A DNA stretch of 64,000 bases, taken from positions 9,592,517-9,656,516 of the forward strand of contig OX442318.1 of the NCBI GenBank assembly GCA_949358305.1. Direction: 5' to 3'. Below, piece by piece: positions 1 through 10,693 of this stretch. Within the stretch, counting starts at the first letter, position 1; each line of letters starts with the position of its first letter. This DNA is from Strigamia acuminata (Eukaryota; Arthropoda; Chilopoda; Geophilomorpha; Linotaeniidae). The notes under the pieces were generated by a model. The model was given only the letters and a program-made list of their open reading frames with translations. It ran no database searches and had not been told where the DNA came from. The translations under genes were made by a program, and so were the position numbers.

Positions 1-67
1 GGACAGAAATAAGTAGAAAACAGCATCGTAAAGCCGACCACGCCGAATTTTGACCGAAAATTTCAAA

Positions 68-3000
68 ATGGACGCCCTTGATCGTTTGCGCGCTCAACAA
101 GCCACGTCCAGAGAAGGAGCCAAGCGGTTATGTAATGCGGTACTCGTCGAATTAGCCAACGTTGCTCCAGAAATCCTCGCGTTGAAACGATTAAAAAACC
201 AGTTGTTAGCAAAGAGTGAACAATTGACAGCGCTCGACGATAAGATATCGCCGATGATTGTTACGCGTGCGGATTTGGAGAAAGAAGAAAGCGACAACGA
301 AGATTTCCGTGAGTTGATAATCGACTCTCTTACCGATATTGAAGTCAAATTGGAAGAACTTTTACGGCCACCAGCACCAGTTATACCCCCAGCGATTCCA
401 ATCGGCGGCAGCGCCACGAGCAACTCAGGCGAAGGGACAATAAAGCTGCCAAAGTTAGTAATGCGGAATTTCAGCGGGAATCCTGTTGAGTGGTCAAAGT
501 TTTGGTCCAATTTCGAGTTGAGTGTCCACGGCAACGGTTCACTTACAGCAAAAGCCAAATTCGTATATTTGAACTCAGTTCTCGAAGGTACTGCAGCAAC
601 AGTTGTTCATGGTCTCAAAATCAGCGATGAGAACTATGAAACTGCAGTGACTTTACTTCAAAATCGATTTGGGCGAAAAGAAGTCATCGTGAACGCTCAC
701 ATTCAGACTTTGATGAAACTTAAACCAGTAAAACGAGTTAGCGACCTCGTTGAGTTGCGTAGACTCTACGACACGTGCGAATTGCATATTCGAAGTCTCG
801 AGACTGAAGAAATCGATACAGCCACGTTTGGAATTGTATTGTGTCCATTGATACGAAATGCGGTGCCTGACGTTATTGCACTTGATTTTGCACGCAAAAA
901 TAAAGAAAACACTCACGATATGAAACTGTTTTTGGAGTTTTTCAGAGCCGAACTGGAGTTACGAGAAGAACACGTAGCCGTGAGCGACCAGACAGAGAAA
1001 CCAGCCGCCAAGACGTTCGTCGACTACAAGAAGCCGACGCGTAACGACAAAATAGCCTCAGCCAATGCATTGACTACCAACGTTTCATCATCCAGTTGCG
1101 TATTCTGCGACGATGCGTCGCACAAGAAAGAAGATTGTCCACTCAACATTCCAGATCGATTGAAGCGGTGCATGACGAAACGAACGTGTTTTAGATGTTT
1201 GGGCAGCAAACATATGGCACGCAGCTGTCCCCAGAAAGAGAAGTGTGTGAACTGCGAGCGGTTCCACCATATCCTGTTGTGCGAGACACCGACTACCAAG
1301 CCAGAGACCGTTCTTGTGTCGACGTTGACAGCAGCAGCAATTACAGCAGAGAACACTGACTTATTTTTGCAAGTATTAATGACAAATGTGGAATCCAACT
1401 GTAAAACCAAGGCGGTGCAGTGCATGTTTGATGGCGGAAGCCACAGATCGTTTATTAGCCAGAAACTAGTGAATGAACTCGATGCCCAAGTAGTGGGAAA
1501 GCAGAACATGCAGATTTCTAGTTTTGGCGATTCCAAAACTGAAAGCGTTTGTCGTCGTCGCGTAAAAGTGACTTTGCGAAATATAACTGATACTAATAAA
1601 TTTATTGATCTAGAATTAATTGAAGTACCAAGAATAACTCACTCAGTCGCGAGGCAGTCAGGACCAAACGTGCGCGAGATGTTGCGCAAACACAAGATCG
1701 CGTTAAACATCGACCAGATGTCGACCCAGCAAGACGAGGTGGCAATTTTAATTGGAGCGGACCACTTTTGGCGTATCGTAACAGGCGAATCAAAACGTTT
1801 AGATGAGGGATTGATGTGTCTTCACACGTCTCTCGGTTGGACAATCCACGGCGCGATCAGAAGCCAAGATGAAACGGTTAGACAGTCAGCAACCCACGTG
1901 AATCTTGTGCAGTACGAAGACCGACTCGACCACCTTCTTCAACGTTTTTGGGAGTTGGAAGCAGTAGGCATCCCCCACGAAACTCTCACCAGCGCCCAGG
2001 ACGAAGATGATCAAGCAGTAGCAAAATTTAAAGAGTCCATCAACTGGACGGGTGAGCGGTACGAGGTGCGACTGCCTTGGTTGCTGGACAAATCAGAGTT
2101 GGACAGCAACTATCAAATTGCACTTAAGAGACTGTGGAATCTTGTTCGCAAGTTTAAACAAAATCCGGACTTGTACCACCGCTATAAGAAGGTTCTGGAC
2201 GACCAGAAAATCGCTGGAATAATCGAAACGGCCCCAGAAGTAGCCAACCAGACTGGGTGTTACTACCTCCCACATCGACCAGTAATTCGAGAGCGGAGAA
2301 GCACCACAAAATTGCGCATAGTCTACGACGCCTCGTCGCACGCGCAGAAGAGTCGCTCTCTCAACGACTGCCTGTTTACAGGGCCGAATCTCCTTCCAGA
2401 ATTAATCAATGCCCTTTTATTTTTCAGACAATTCATTGTGGCATTGATTGGAGACATTAAACAAGCGTTTCATCAAATTTTGCTGGCGTTAGCTGACCGA
2501 GATGCGGTGAGGTTTCTGTGGATCGCGGATGGATGGGACGTTGAAGGACCAATCGTGTTGGAGATTCTCCGACAAACCAGAGTCCTATTTGGAGCATCTC
2601 CAAGTCCCTATCTCTTGAACGGAACGATACAACACCATCTCGAACAATATGCAGATCGTTTTCCCGAATTAATTATGAAATTGTTAAAGAGATTTTATGT
2701 TGATGACTTTTTGAACAGTGAAAAGACAACAACAGAAGCCATTGATGTCTACAAGAAGACGTCAACCATCATGCTCGAAGCCAATATGGAGCTGGTGAAA
2801 TGGTACAGCAATTCCCCAGTGCTACGAGAGCAATTTGCTGCTGACCATCCAACTGCAACGTTCGAGGATGAGCAAAAAGTGTTGGGGTTAAAGTGGAACG
2901 GCGTTAGAGACGATTTATCACTGGAACTCGAGGATGTGAGGGCAACTTTAGAACGTGATTCGAACACTAAACGTCAGGTTATTCAGTTGGTTGCACAGAT

Positions 3001-5266
3001 ATTCGATCCTTTAGGATTTGCTTCGCCGTTTACAGTTTCAGGAAAGCTGTTTTTCCAGCAGTTGTGGAAGTTGCAGATTGGGTGGGACAATCGTGTCCCC
3101 CTCGAACTTATCGAACAATGGGAGAAATGGAAAGTGCAGTTGCCATTGTTAGAACATATTCGCGTGCCACGGCATTTTGGCTTGGATGCAGACCTGAACA
3201 ATCACGAAATCCACCTTTTTTGTGATGCAAGCCCCTTAGCGTACGGGGTGGTGGCGTACAATCGTGTGCGTCACCCAAATGGAAGTTGTAATGTATTTTT
3301 TATTCTTTCCAAATGCAGGATCGCACCAATTAAGACGATTACGTTGCCCAGACTCGAGTTGATGGGAGCTTTGCTGCTGGCCAGAATTGCGCACAGACTG
3401 AAACAATTCACCACTGCAAAAGTTACAGCTTGGACAGATTCGACAATCGTTTTGTGTTGGTTGAACGAGAAAAGGAAAGCCATTCCATTCGTAGCCAGGA
3501 GAGTGGAGGAAATCCAGATACACGTACCTTTTTCGAGTTGGCGACACTGTCCAGGAGTCCAGAATCCAGCAGACCTTCTAACACGAGGGATAGATGCAGA
3601 GGCGTTGATTCAAGCGAATACGTGGTGGAATGGCCCCGAGTGGCTTGTGAAGGACGAGAACGAATGGCCAGACATTAAAATAGACGAGAATAGCGACGAG
3701 ATCGATTCAGATGACTATTTGGCAGCAGCAGCCGTGATTCCAGAGCCACCATTGATGGACGAGCCATCAAAATACGGCAGCTGGAGACGATTAGTACGAG
3801 TGACCGGATGGGTGCAAAGATTCGTCAAAAACACCAGAGACAAAGTTAGAAATGGCGCACCGTTGACGGTGGATGAATTATCGGCAGCAGAGCTTTATTG
3901 GCTTCGTGTAATGCAACAATCGAACTTTGCAACAGAACTCGCAGCACTCAGCCATCGTCAGGAGTTCGCTCATAACTCTTTTTTGAACAAAGTCTCGTGT
4001 TATATAGACGAAAATGGTTTAATGCGATTGAATACCAGATTGCGATGGGCAAAAATCGACAGCAACATGAAAAATCCTTATGTTTTGCCCTCAAATCACA
4101 TTTTAACCACTCTTATCGTTTCAGAAGCACATCAAAGAATTTTCCACGGTGGACTTGGAGAGACTTTGGCAGAAATTCGTCAAAAGTTTTGGATGCCAAA
4201 GCTGAGAAGGACAGTAAAAAGCGTGTTACACAAATGTTTCGTGTGCAAGCGAGTGCAAGGACGTTTCGTGCGCCAGACAGAATCATCGTTGCCACCAGAT
4301 CGTGTCACTCAAGCTGAGCCATTTCAAGTCGTTGGAGTCGACTTCGCGGGCCCATTGTACCAACGTAGTGGAGAAAAATGCTACATCGTCGTGTTCGCGT
4401 GTGCGGTTGTTCGAGCCGTGCACTTGGAATTAGTTTCAAGCATGAATACGGAGCGATTCATTCAGGCATTGAAACGATTTTTTGCGCGCAGAGGAGTCCC
4501 AAGCACGATCTACTCCGACAATGCGCTGACGTTCAAGCGAACAGAGAAAGAACTTTGTGTTTTGTTGAATGCAGTGAGAGGTGAACAGATACAAGGATTT
4601 CTGACCGAACGAGGCGTGAAATGGCAGTATATAGTCGAACGTGCACCGTGGTGGGGTGGCTTTTGGGAGCGAATGGTGAAGTCAACTAAGTCCAGCTTGA
4701 AAAAGGTCTTGGGAAAGTCATCCCTAGATTTTGAAGAATTGACAACCATTCTCTCGGAAGTCGAGTCGTGCATAAATTCGCGACCACTCTCCTACGTATA
4801 CACTGAAGACGAAGACAGTCACCCACTCACTCCAGCTCATTTTCTGGTCGGAAAACGAAGCTGTACTTTGCCAGACCCCAGCCAAAAAACGATTCAACAG
4901 TTGCCATCGACATCAGTCACGATTTTGAAGCGTTGGAAACTCCGTCAACTGAAGTTAGGACATTGGTGGACGCGATGGCAAAAGGAATATCTCACCGAGC
5001 TGAGAGTTCACCGTAAAAATGATAAGAATTCACGAGAAGTTAAACAAGGAGATGTAGTTCTCGTAGAAGAGTTAAACCAGCCCAGGATGACCTGGAAAAT
5101 AGGAAGAGTCGTTGAGATATTCCGTGGACGAGACGGTCGTGTTCGCGCATGTGAGATAAAGTTACCAGTCGGAAAGAACTTGCGTCGACCAGTACAGCGA
5201 TTGTGCGTTCTGGAAACTCACGACATGGAAGAGTTGAGTGGTGATACCACTCCGGCCCCAGTGTGA
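68..5266 (+). CDS. BEL/Pao LTR retrotransposon gag-pol polyprotein, intact (1732 aa)
   Basis: Single open frame encoding the proteins a BEL/Pao element needs to copy itself through RNA and reinsert. The frame is open from a TTG at 50, but the first ATG at 68 is the eukaryotic start. In order: gag-like N-terminus; three cysteine/histidine clusters around residues 343-404 (CVFC...H...C, CFRC...H...C, CVNC...HH...C); aspartic protease with the DGGS motif near 455; reverse transcriptase with GDIKQAFH near 795 and the catalytic YVDD near 877; RNase H with FCDAS near 1050 and WTDS near 1121; integrase with an HHCC finger from about 1355 and a catalytic triad D1425, D1484, E1534; and a C-terminal basic domain ending in a WKIGR-type segment (DUF5641-like). 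No internal stop or frameshift, so it is young or recently active. The stop codon lies inside the start of the probable 3' LTR, as in the second BEL family here. The 5' LTR and primer site are upstream of base 1. Confidence 0.95.
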   Translation: MDALDRLRAQQATSREGAKRLCNAVLVELANVAPEILALKRLKNQLLAKSEQLTALDDKISPMIVTRADLEKEESDNEDFRELIIDSLTDIEVKLEELLRPPAPVIPPAIPIGGSATSNSGEGTIKLPKLVMRNFSGNPVEWSKFWSNFELSVHGNGSLTAKAKFVYLNSVLEGTAATVVHGLKISDENYETAVTLLQNRFGRKEVIVNAHIQTLMKLKPVKRVSDLVELRRLYDTCELHIRSLETEEIDTATFGIVLCPLIRNAVPDVIALDFARKNKENTHDMKLFLEFFRAELELREEHVAVSDQTEKPAAKTFVDYKKPTRNDKIASANALTTNVSSSSCVFCDDASHKKEDCPLNIPDRLKRCMTKRTCFRCLGSKHMARSCPQKEKCVNCERFHHILLCETPTTKPETVLVSTLTAAAITAENTDLFLQVLMTNVESNCKTKAVQCMFDGGSHRSFISQKLVNELDAQVVGKQNMQISSFGDSKTESVCRRRVKVTLRNITDTNKFIDLELIEVPRITHSVARQSGPNVREMLRKHKIALNIDQMSTQQDEVAILIGADHFWRIVTGESKRLDEGLMCLHTSLGWTIHGAIRSQDETVRQSATHVNLVQYEDRLDHLLQRFWELEAVGIPHETLTSAQDEDDQAVAKFKESINWTGERYEVRLPWLLDKSELDSNYQIALKRLWNLVRKFKQNPDLYHRYKKVLDDQKIAGIIETAPEVANQTGCYYLPHRPVIRERRSTTKLRIVYDASSHAQKSRSLNDCLFTGPNLLPELINALLFFRQFIVALIGDIKQAFHQILLALADRDAVRFLWIADGWDVEGPIVLEILRQTRVLFGASPSPYLLNGTIQHHLEQYADRFPELIMKLLKRFYVDDFLNSEKTTTEAIDVYKKTSTIMLEANMELVKWYSNSPVLREQFAADHPTATFEDEQKVLGLKWNGVRDDLSLELEDVRATLERDSNTKRQVIQLVAQIFDPLGFASPFTVSGKLFFQQLWKLQIGWDNRVPLELIEQWEKWKVQLPLLEHIRVPRHFGLDADLNNHEIHLFCDASPLAYGVVAYNRVRHPNGSCNVFFILSKCRIAPIKTITLPRLELMGALLLARIAHRLKQFTTAKVTAWTDSTIVLCWLNEKRKAIPFVARRVEEIQIHVPFSSWRHCPGVQNPADLLTRGIDAEALIQANTWWNGPEWLVKDENEWPDIKIDENSDEIDSDDYLAAAAVIPEPPLMDEPSKYGSWRRLVRVTGWVQRFVKNTRDKVRNGAPLTVDELSAAELYWLRVMQQSNFATELAALSHRQEFAHNSFLNKVSCYIDENGLMRLNTRLRWAKIDSNMKNPYVLPSNHILTTLIVSEAHQRIFHGGLGETLAEIRQKFWMPKLRRTVKSVLHKCFVCKRVQGRFVRQTESSLPPDRVTQAEPFQVVGVDFAGPLYQRSGEKCYIVVFACAVVRAVHLELVSSMNTERFIQALKRFFARRGVPSTIYSDNALTFKRTEKELCVLLNAVRGEQIQGFLTERGVKWQYIVERAPWWGGFWERMVKSTKSSLKKVLGKSSLDFEELTTILSEVESCINSRPLSYVYTEDEDSHPLTPAHFLVGKRSCTLPDPSQKTIQQLPSTSVTILKRWKLRQLKLGHWWTRWQKEYLTELRVHRKNDKNSREVKQGDVVLVEELNQPRMTWKIGRVVEIFRGRDGRVRACEIKLPVGKNLRRPVQRLCVLETHDMEELSGDTTPAPV

Positions 5267-5593
5267 AAACTGGCGTTGTTAGAAGTAACAAGGTCGCACG
5301 AGTTCGAGGGAAAGAGCACGGCGCAGCACAGAGAAGCCAACCTGCAGGAGGTGTTTTTGAGTGATATTGGATGACGCGTGACCGGAAGTGCTGTAAAAGT
5401 GTCATAAATTATCTTGTTTCACCCTTTGTTCCCCTGAATTTGTACTTGTGACCCCCAGAAATTACAATAAACTTGTTCTTAACCCAAAAAAGACATGCTT
5501 TATTTCGAGAATTCATAAAAGTTAGAAAAGTAGTAAATTTACACAGTTTTAGTCAAAATTAGTTACAAATCGACTTTGCGAATCTTCAAAACA
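5262..5593 (+). repeat. Probable 3' LTR of the first BEL/Pao element
   Basis: Starts TGTGAAAACTGG, very like the LTR start TGTGGAAACTGG of the second BEL family in this window, and overlaps the polyprotein stop in the same way. It contains AATAAA near 5467 and CATGCTTTATTT, which recurs at a similar distance (about 95-100 bp) from the end of the other family's LTR. The proposed end CAAAACA gives the TG...CA termini expected of LTRs. The end is inferred by analogy because the 5' LTR is not in the window for comparison. Confidence 0.6.
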
Positions 5594-5774
5594 TTCCTAA
5601 CTTGGAAGGTTCTCCGGGTCACAGATCCCAATTTGGGTGAAAATAAAACCAAACACAATACAACAAGTAAAAATATTATTTGGAATATTTAAAACAAATG
5701 AAATATAAAAAACACTTTAGCAACTGCAAATTAATGTAAAAATAAATGAATTTCAACAACTAAAGGGCAAATAA

Positions 5775-5903
5775 AATCATAAAGATTCGTAAAACCACAC
5801 GGTTTTCACAATTATATTTACTAATTTGATGATTTTCTGAATTTGAGCAGTAAAGACATGTCTTTTTTGGTTGAGAACAAGTTTATTGTAATTTCTTGGG
5901 GTT
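5775..5903 (-). repeat. Inverted, diverged LTR fragment related to the first BEL element
   Basis: Bases 5851-5902 are, in reverse complement, nearly the same as 5451-5502 inside the probable 3' LTR; both share AATTACAATAAACTTGTTCT and AAAAAAGACATG. Weaker similarity continues to about 5775. It reads as a partial LTR of the same family in the opposite orientation, 350 bp from the first. Confidence 0.6.
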
Positions 5904-7050
5904 TACATATCAATATTCAAGGAAACAAAGGACATTTTAGCGGAATTTATTATTTATTATTAATTTATTATTATTTTAGTGAAATATTGTAAAATATATT
6001 TCTGACCCATCCAATAACTGATAAATCCCAAAAAAATAAATAAACAAAGAGCCACAAATCAAATTGCCAGCACATTTCTCAATTCCAAAATTGATTTTCT
6101 GACCAAAACACAAAATCAATTTCCAAACTTTTCTCCGTCTTCGCAAAACCTCATTAACCTTGCATGCTTAAATAAGGCTAGCGAGGCCAAGTTTAAGAGA
6201 GAGAATTCCTCAAAGTCCTTGGCCACTGCACGAGGACGAGGAGTGTAGCCAATAGAGCGAACAACTTATTTATGACCCGGGTTTAACATCCTACTGACAC
6301 ATTAAGCCTTATACATTGAGAAATTTACACCCACCCGATCCGTGTTTACTGGGCATCTGTCTCCTTTCACACAGCCCCGTTTTCTGGTCGCAAATGACCC
6401 AAAGGAGAAAACAGAAACAACACGAAGACGAGGCAAATGCGAGCTCCAACTCGCCAGAAGACCCATATTTAAATCGGGTGTCGGGTGTGGCTGCAATCAT
6501 CAATAACGATAACCGTTGTGCAAATGTAATGCCTAATTAGATCTCTTGGAGGGAACAGTCAATGTTTATTCTGTAGGATTAAGCCATTCAATTTGTTTCG
6601 TGCACAATAGGTGACTTTTGTTTAGCCGTTCGCATGGCTTGCCCGTTTTAATGTGAAAGTGCTTAACTTCTCTTGATAGTTTTTCAAACACGTCTAGTGC
6701 CTTTGTTCCAGCAACGTGTGAATTGCCTTTCACACTCCACTTGCAGTGCTCTGCCTTGCAGCGGAAAACAAATCCCTGCATAACGCATAGAAATAAGGCG
6801 AGTAAACAAGCAGCAAGAGCGTGCGCGCGCACACATACTGCTAACTTACTCGGACGCTAAACAAATTCATTTCTGCAATGCCAAAAGTGGTAAAATATTC
6901 AGTTTTAGAATACTTTGATAAAAAATAAACGTTGAAGATAAAGCATTGTCCAGTGATTCACGTTTTAGGTAAATTTCAGTTTCCTATTTGGAAAGATGAG
7001 GTTGTATTTGCAAACTGTAAAAAAGTACTCTATAAAAAATAAACTTTTCT
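5904..7050. other. Non-coding stretch, no gene recognised
   Basis: AT-rich with a more GC-balanced patch at 6170-6530. Short open frames here have no recognisable domain. One on the minus strand (6566-6832) looks secretory but lacks an ATG start. Confidence 0.5.
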
Positions 7051-7437
7051 GATGTAAAAATGCTATATTTTGATGTAAAAATGCTATATTTTGATGTAAA
7101 AATGCTATATTTTGATGTAAAAATGCTATATTTTGATGTAAAAATGCTATATTTTGATGTAAAAATGCTATATTTTGTTGTAAAAATGCTATATTTTGGT
7201 GTAAAAATGCTATATTTTGATGTAAAAATGCTATATTTTGATGTAAAATGCTATATTTTGATGTAAAATGCTACATTTTGATCTAAAAATGCTATATTTT
7301 GATATAAAAATGTTATATTTTGATATAAAAATGCTATATTTTGATATAAAAATGCTATATTTTGATATAAAAATGTTATATTTTGATATAAAAATGTTAC
7401 ATTTTGATATAAAAATTGCTGTATATATTTTATAAAA
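7051..7437. repeat. 21-bp minisatellite A (core gctatattttgatgt)
   Basis: About 18 direct copies of a 21-bp unit with core GCTATATTTTGATGT and an A-tract. The first ten are almost identical; later units drift (GATATAAAAATG, then GCTGTATATATTT). Because 21 is a multiple of 3 the array stays open for about 200 bp and would spell a repeating heptapeptide, which is an artefact of the period. It runs directly into the next array. Confidence 0.95.
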
Positions 7438-7822
7438 ATGCTGTATATATTTGATGTGAAGATGCTAAATTCAAATGAAAAAGGCTAAATTCAGATGGAA
7501 AAAGGCTAAATTCAGATGGAAAAAAGCTAAATCCAGATGGAAAAAACCTAAATTCTGATAAAAGCTAAATCCAGTTAGAAAAAAAGTACATTCAGTTGAA
7601 AAAAGGCTAAATTCAGTTGAAAAAAGGCTAAATTCAGTTGAAAAAAGGCTAAATTCAGTTGAAAAAAGGCTAAATTCAGTTGAAAAAAGGCTACATTCAG
7701 TTGAAAAAAGGCTAAATTCAGTTGAAAAAAGGCTAAATTCAGTTGAAAAAAGGCTAAATTCAGTTGAAAAAAGGCTAAATTCAGTTAAAAAAAGGCTAAA
7801 TTCAGTTGGAAAAAGGCTAAAA
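7438..7822. repeat. 21-bp minisatellite B (core ggctaaattcagttg)
   Basis: About 17 direct copies of a 21-bp unit with core GGCTAAATTCAGTTG plus an A-tract. Units at the left edge (TGCTAAATTCAAATG, then GGCTAAATTCAGATGG) are intermediate between array A and the homogeneous part of array B, so the two look like one array that diverged along its length. Confidence 0.95.
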
Positions 7823-8744
7823 CAAAAGTTACCTAAAAAATTTTGTGCTTAAATTCATTCAAAAATTAACTTGCTTAACCCAACGGATCAAAACTGCACC
7901 CGACGTCGATCAGAAATCTGAAGCTCTTTAATTGTTTTCAAAATAAATCCATAATCACTCTGTTTACCACATACTTACAGATTGAAAATACTCCAAAAAC
8001 AACAACAACAACAACAACAATTCCTCAGCAGACACCCCTAAAACAACCCACCAAATAATCGATTACGAATAGACAATTCTCATCCCCCACTATCGCACTA
8101 ACACGACACTAATGAAAACTGATGCCATCATGCAAGGACAATGGTTCACACCTTGACTTTACCCGGACACCTTTCACAATAAACATCAATGTTACATTAC
8201 AAACAACTGTCCGTCACGCACGGAAGCGATAAATACTGCAAACGCCTCACTAAAAACGGCAAATAAACAGCAAAGTGCAACAGCAATGACAGGATAACAA
8301 AAAAGCGCATCGATGAGGGTTTGCAACATATGTAAATGAGTGTGATAGATGTCAAGGTATTAGTTTTGTGCAGGAGGACAGGCAAAGTGCAATTCAGAGC
8401 TGGCGCACGAAGGAGACGCGATCGATTTTGAAAAATTCAATTTCAAATTTTCTTCCCTTTCACTCCGACGCAATGACATCTTCGTGTCGAATATCTCCAC
8501 GAGTGCATGAAGAATGAATGAATCTATGTTGTGTTTCCGTCTCGTAACACACTCCACTCCTTTCCTCTCCTCAACTTTTAAGTGCAATCGCCTATTAAGT
8601 AACCACTCGCTCTTGTATGCACTTTGTGCGATTACATGTGCCTCAGAAAGCGCTATCTAATCCAATAATTTTTCTACTATAGACTATCGCATAAATAATT
8701 CTTTTTAATAAGAATTACTTTTGCATAATACAATCTTCGGTACT
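7823..8744. other. Non-coding stretch with a (CAA)n microsatellite
   Basis: Bases about 7999-8021 are a pure (AAC)n run. The rest shows no gene, domain or clear repeat. Confidence 0.5.
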
Positions 8745-9606
8745 CATTACACAGGTTGCGGCAGGTACTTTTTCCTTACAATTATGACATTTTTTACACT
8801 ATATTTACCTTACACTACAGTATATTTAGTGTACCGTAAGGTATAAGTGGGTTGCGGTTGAAGTTTTAAGTTATAGTTATAAAATTAGAGATAACTTTTA
8901 TACAGTCACGTGATTACCGAAACTAGTAATGTCTCATTCGCATAAAAAGAGAGAATTCCTGTTTTTAACTGTTGTAATACAATGCTGCAACTTAATTATT
9001 GTGAATTAACCTTCCCATAGCCATGGCTAATACTACACATGTGCAGCCATGGTCGGTCATTTCTGACTTCTTTTTAAAAACCCTTCTGCACATGTGCACA
9101 ATCACATTTTTCCTGGTGCAATCGCATTTTTCTTGGTAAAAGCACATGTTTTAGGACTAATTTTAATACGCCACCTAGTGCAAACAGATGGCAAAGTAGT
9201 GTACGGCGCTCCCATTAAGGGTGTTTTATATTATAAATATTAAATTATCTTAATAATAATTGAAAAACTATTCGTATTTAGACATTATAAAATAAGAACA
9301 AAAAGTTTTTGAAGAATAAAAGTTAACCTCCTTAATTAATTTTCAGGAAAAAAAATTACAGTGATTTTTCCACTTCTGTAATTTTTTTTGACCCACCATG
9401 GCTATGGGAAGGTTAAAAATGGCGGCGAAAGAGGTCAATGCTAATCCAGATTTTTAGTCAGTGACGTAAATAGTGAAAAACTACCAAATTGGCAATGCTA
9501 TTTTTAGTTATAGTGTAAGCTCCGGTAGAGTTATAAGTTTTCCACTATATTTATAGGCTTAATGGGGGTTTTTGTAAGGGAAATGTACCTGCTGCAAACT
9601 GTGTAA
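8745..9606. mobile_element. Inverted-repeat element with ~40-bp diverged termini
   Basis: Left end CATTACACAGGTTGCGGCAG (from 8745) and right end CTGCTGCAAACTGTGTAAT (to about 9606) are inverted copies. The similarity runs through GGCAGGTAC...CCTTACAA and then fades. There is no coding capacity, so this is a non-autonomous DNA element, interrupted by the TTAA-flanked MITE at 9010-9412. Its right end lies 2 bp from the next element. Superfamily not assignable; exact ends uncertain by a few bases. Confidence 0.6.
9010..9412. mobile_element. piggyBac-like MITE with TTAA target duplication
   Basis: Perfect 17-bp terminal inverted repeats, CCTTCCCATAGCCATGG at the left and its reverse complement at the right, flanked on both sides by TTAA (9006-9009 and 9413-9416). 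TTAA duplication and ends beginning CC are characteristic of piggyBac-type insertions. It is 403 bp with no coding capacity, so it depends on a transposase elsewhere. Confidence 0.8.
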
Positions 9607-10019
9607 TACCGGGTGGCCCACATAAAAGCGGCCTGACAATGCACGTAGGCTTACAAAGGGTGACTCAAAAAATGTATACATGCACAAAATTAAATATACA
9701 TTAATCATTAGCTGTGTGCAGTGTTGTTTAATTAACGTTTCTAGTGCAGTTTTTTCCGCTCTTTCGTTTGGTGTTTAGTTTTGAACGATTCGAGCTTTCG
9801 TTCTTGAGATATTTGCATTTTTCATCAATTTTTGTCCGAATTTTCTAAATTTGATGGCACTAGTCAGCTTGAATTTTAGATTTTGTGGTAATTTTGTAGA
9901 TTTCTTCAGCAGTACCGGTACCGGTACAGGGACACAGTACTTATCAAAAAAATACCGCAATTTGGGACTAGTAATTGGTACCTGTAACACTTTTTTGGTA
10001 CCAAATGACTTTACTTTAG

Positions 10020-10115
10020 CAAAATCTCAAAAAATGTAGCAAAATCTCACAAAATCAAGCACAATCTCACAAAATCAAGCACAATCTCACAAAATCTTAC
10101 AAAATCAAGCAAAAT
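10020..10115. repeat. Short tandem repeat in the foldback loop
   Basis: Irregular direct repeats of ATCTCACAAAATCAAGCA-type units, near the centre of the foldback element. Confidence 0.75.
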
Positions 10116-10386
10116 CACATACTGGTAATCTGAAGAAATCCATAAAAGTACCATTGAAGAGATTCAATAAGTATACCGTACCACAAAATTCAGGAATGAC
10201 TAGTGCAATCAAACTTGGCGAATTCGGACAATACTTGATTAAAATCGCAAATATCTTGAGAACAAAAGCTCGGATCGTTAAAAATTAAACACCAAATGAA
10301 TGAGCGGAAAAAACTGCACTAGAAACATTAATTGAACAACCCTGACCACAGCTAATGATTTATGTATATTTAATTTTGTGCATGTA

Positions 10387-10693
10387 TGTTGCGGATGCAA
10401 CTCAAAAAGTTATGTTGAACAAATAAAAGTTACTTTGGATACTTGATGGTTGTTGAATTTGGTTGAATCTTGTGGATGACAAATAAAGCATGCGTACACA
10501 CGGATTTACATTTGAACAGTGGTTTATTTTATTCAAAACAGGAAATAGGTAAATGTTCTATTCCCCCCTCAATCCATCAATAAAATGTCCCAATACAGAG
10601 TGGGTCACCGAAGTGACCCTCTGGTGGCCAAACATGGCGCCACCTCCAATTCCCCCCTAAACGTTGGCTTCTACAGGAACTCCAGTTTCCACA
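10387..10693 (-). repeat. LTR A: 3' LTR of the minus-strand BEL/Pao element
   Basis: 307 bp. Read on the minus strand it starts TGTGGAAACTGG and ends CCGCAACA (TG...CA). Identical sequence recurs at 15962, 20271 and 24580, which fixes both ends. The left neighbour ATGTA (10382-10386) is one half of a perfect 5-bp target duplication; the other half is at 24887-24891. The last 11 codons and stop of the polyprotein lie inside this LTR. An AATAAA on the minus strand (near 10525) could serve polyadenylation. Confidence 0.92.

Noticed and set aside
94-5405. Several 60-170 codon antisense and other-frame open frames across the first polyprotein
   Set aside because: All overlap the intact BEL/Pao frame, have no domain of their own and are expected by chance in a long coding sequence. 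The same holds for the small frames within 10657-24555.
6566-6832. Minus-strand 88-codon frame with a hydrophobic start and several cysteines, like a small secreted protein
   Set aside because: The frame starts at GTG with no upstream in-frame ATG; starting at its first internal ATG removes most of the hydrophobic stretch, and no splice acceptor was convincing.
7060-7266. Open frame with a perfect repeating heptapeptide
   Set aside because: Direct result of a 21-bp minisatellite without stops; the same applies to repeated-peptide frames at 42335-42619, 58075-58320 and 61102-61314.
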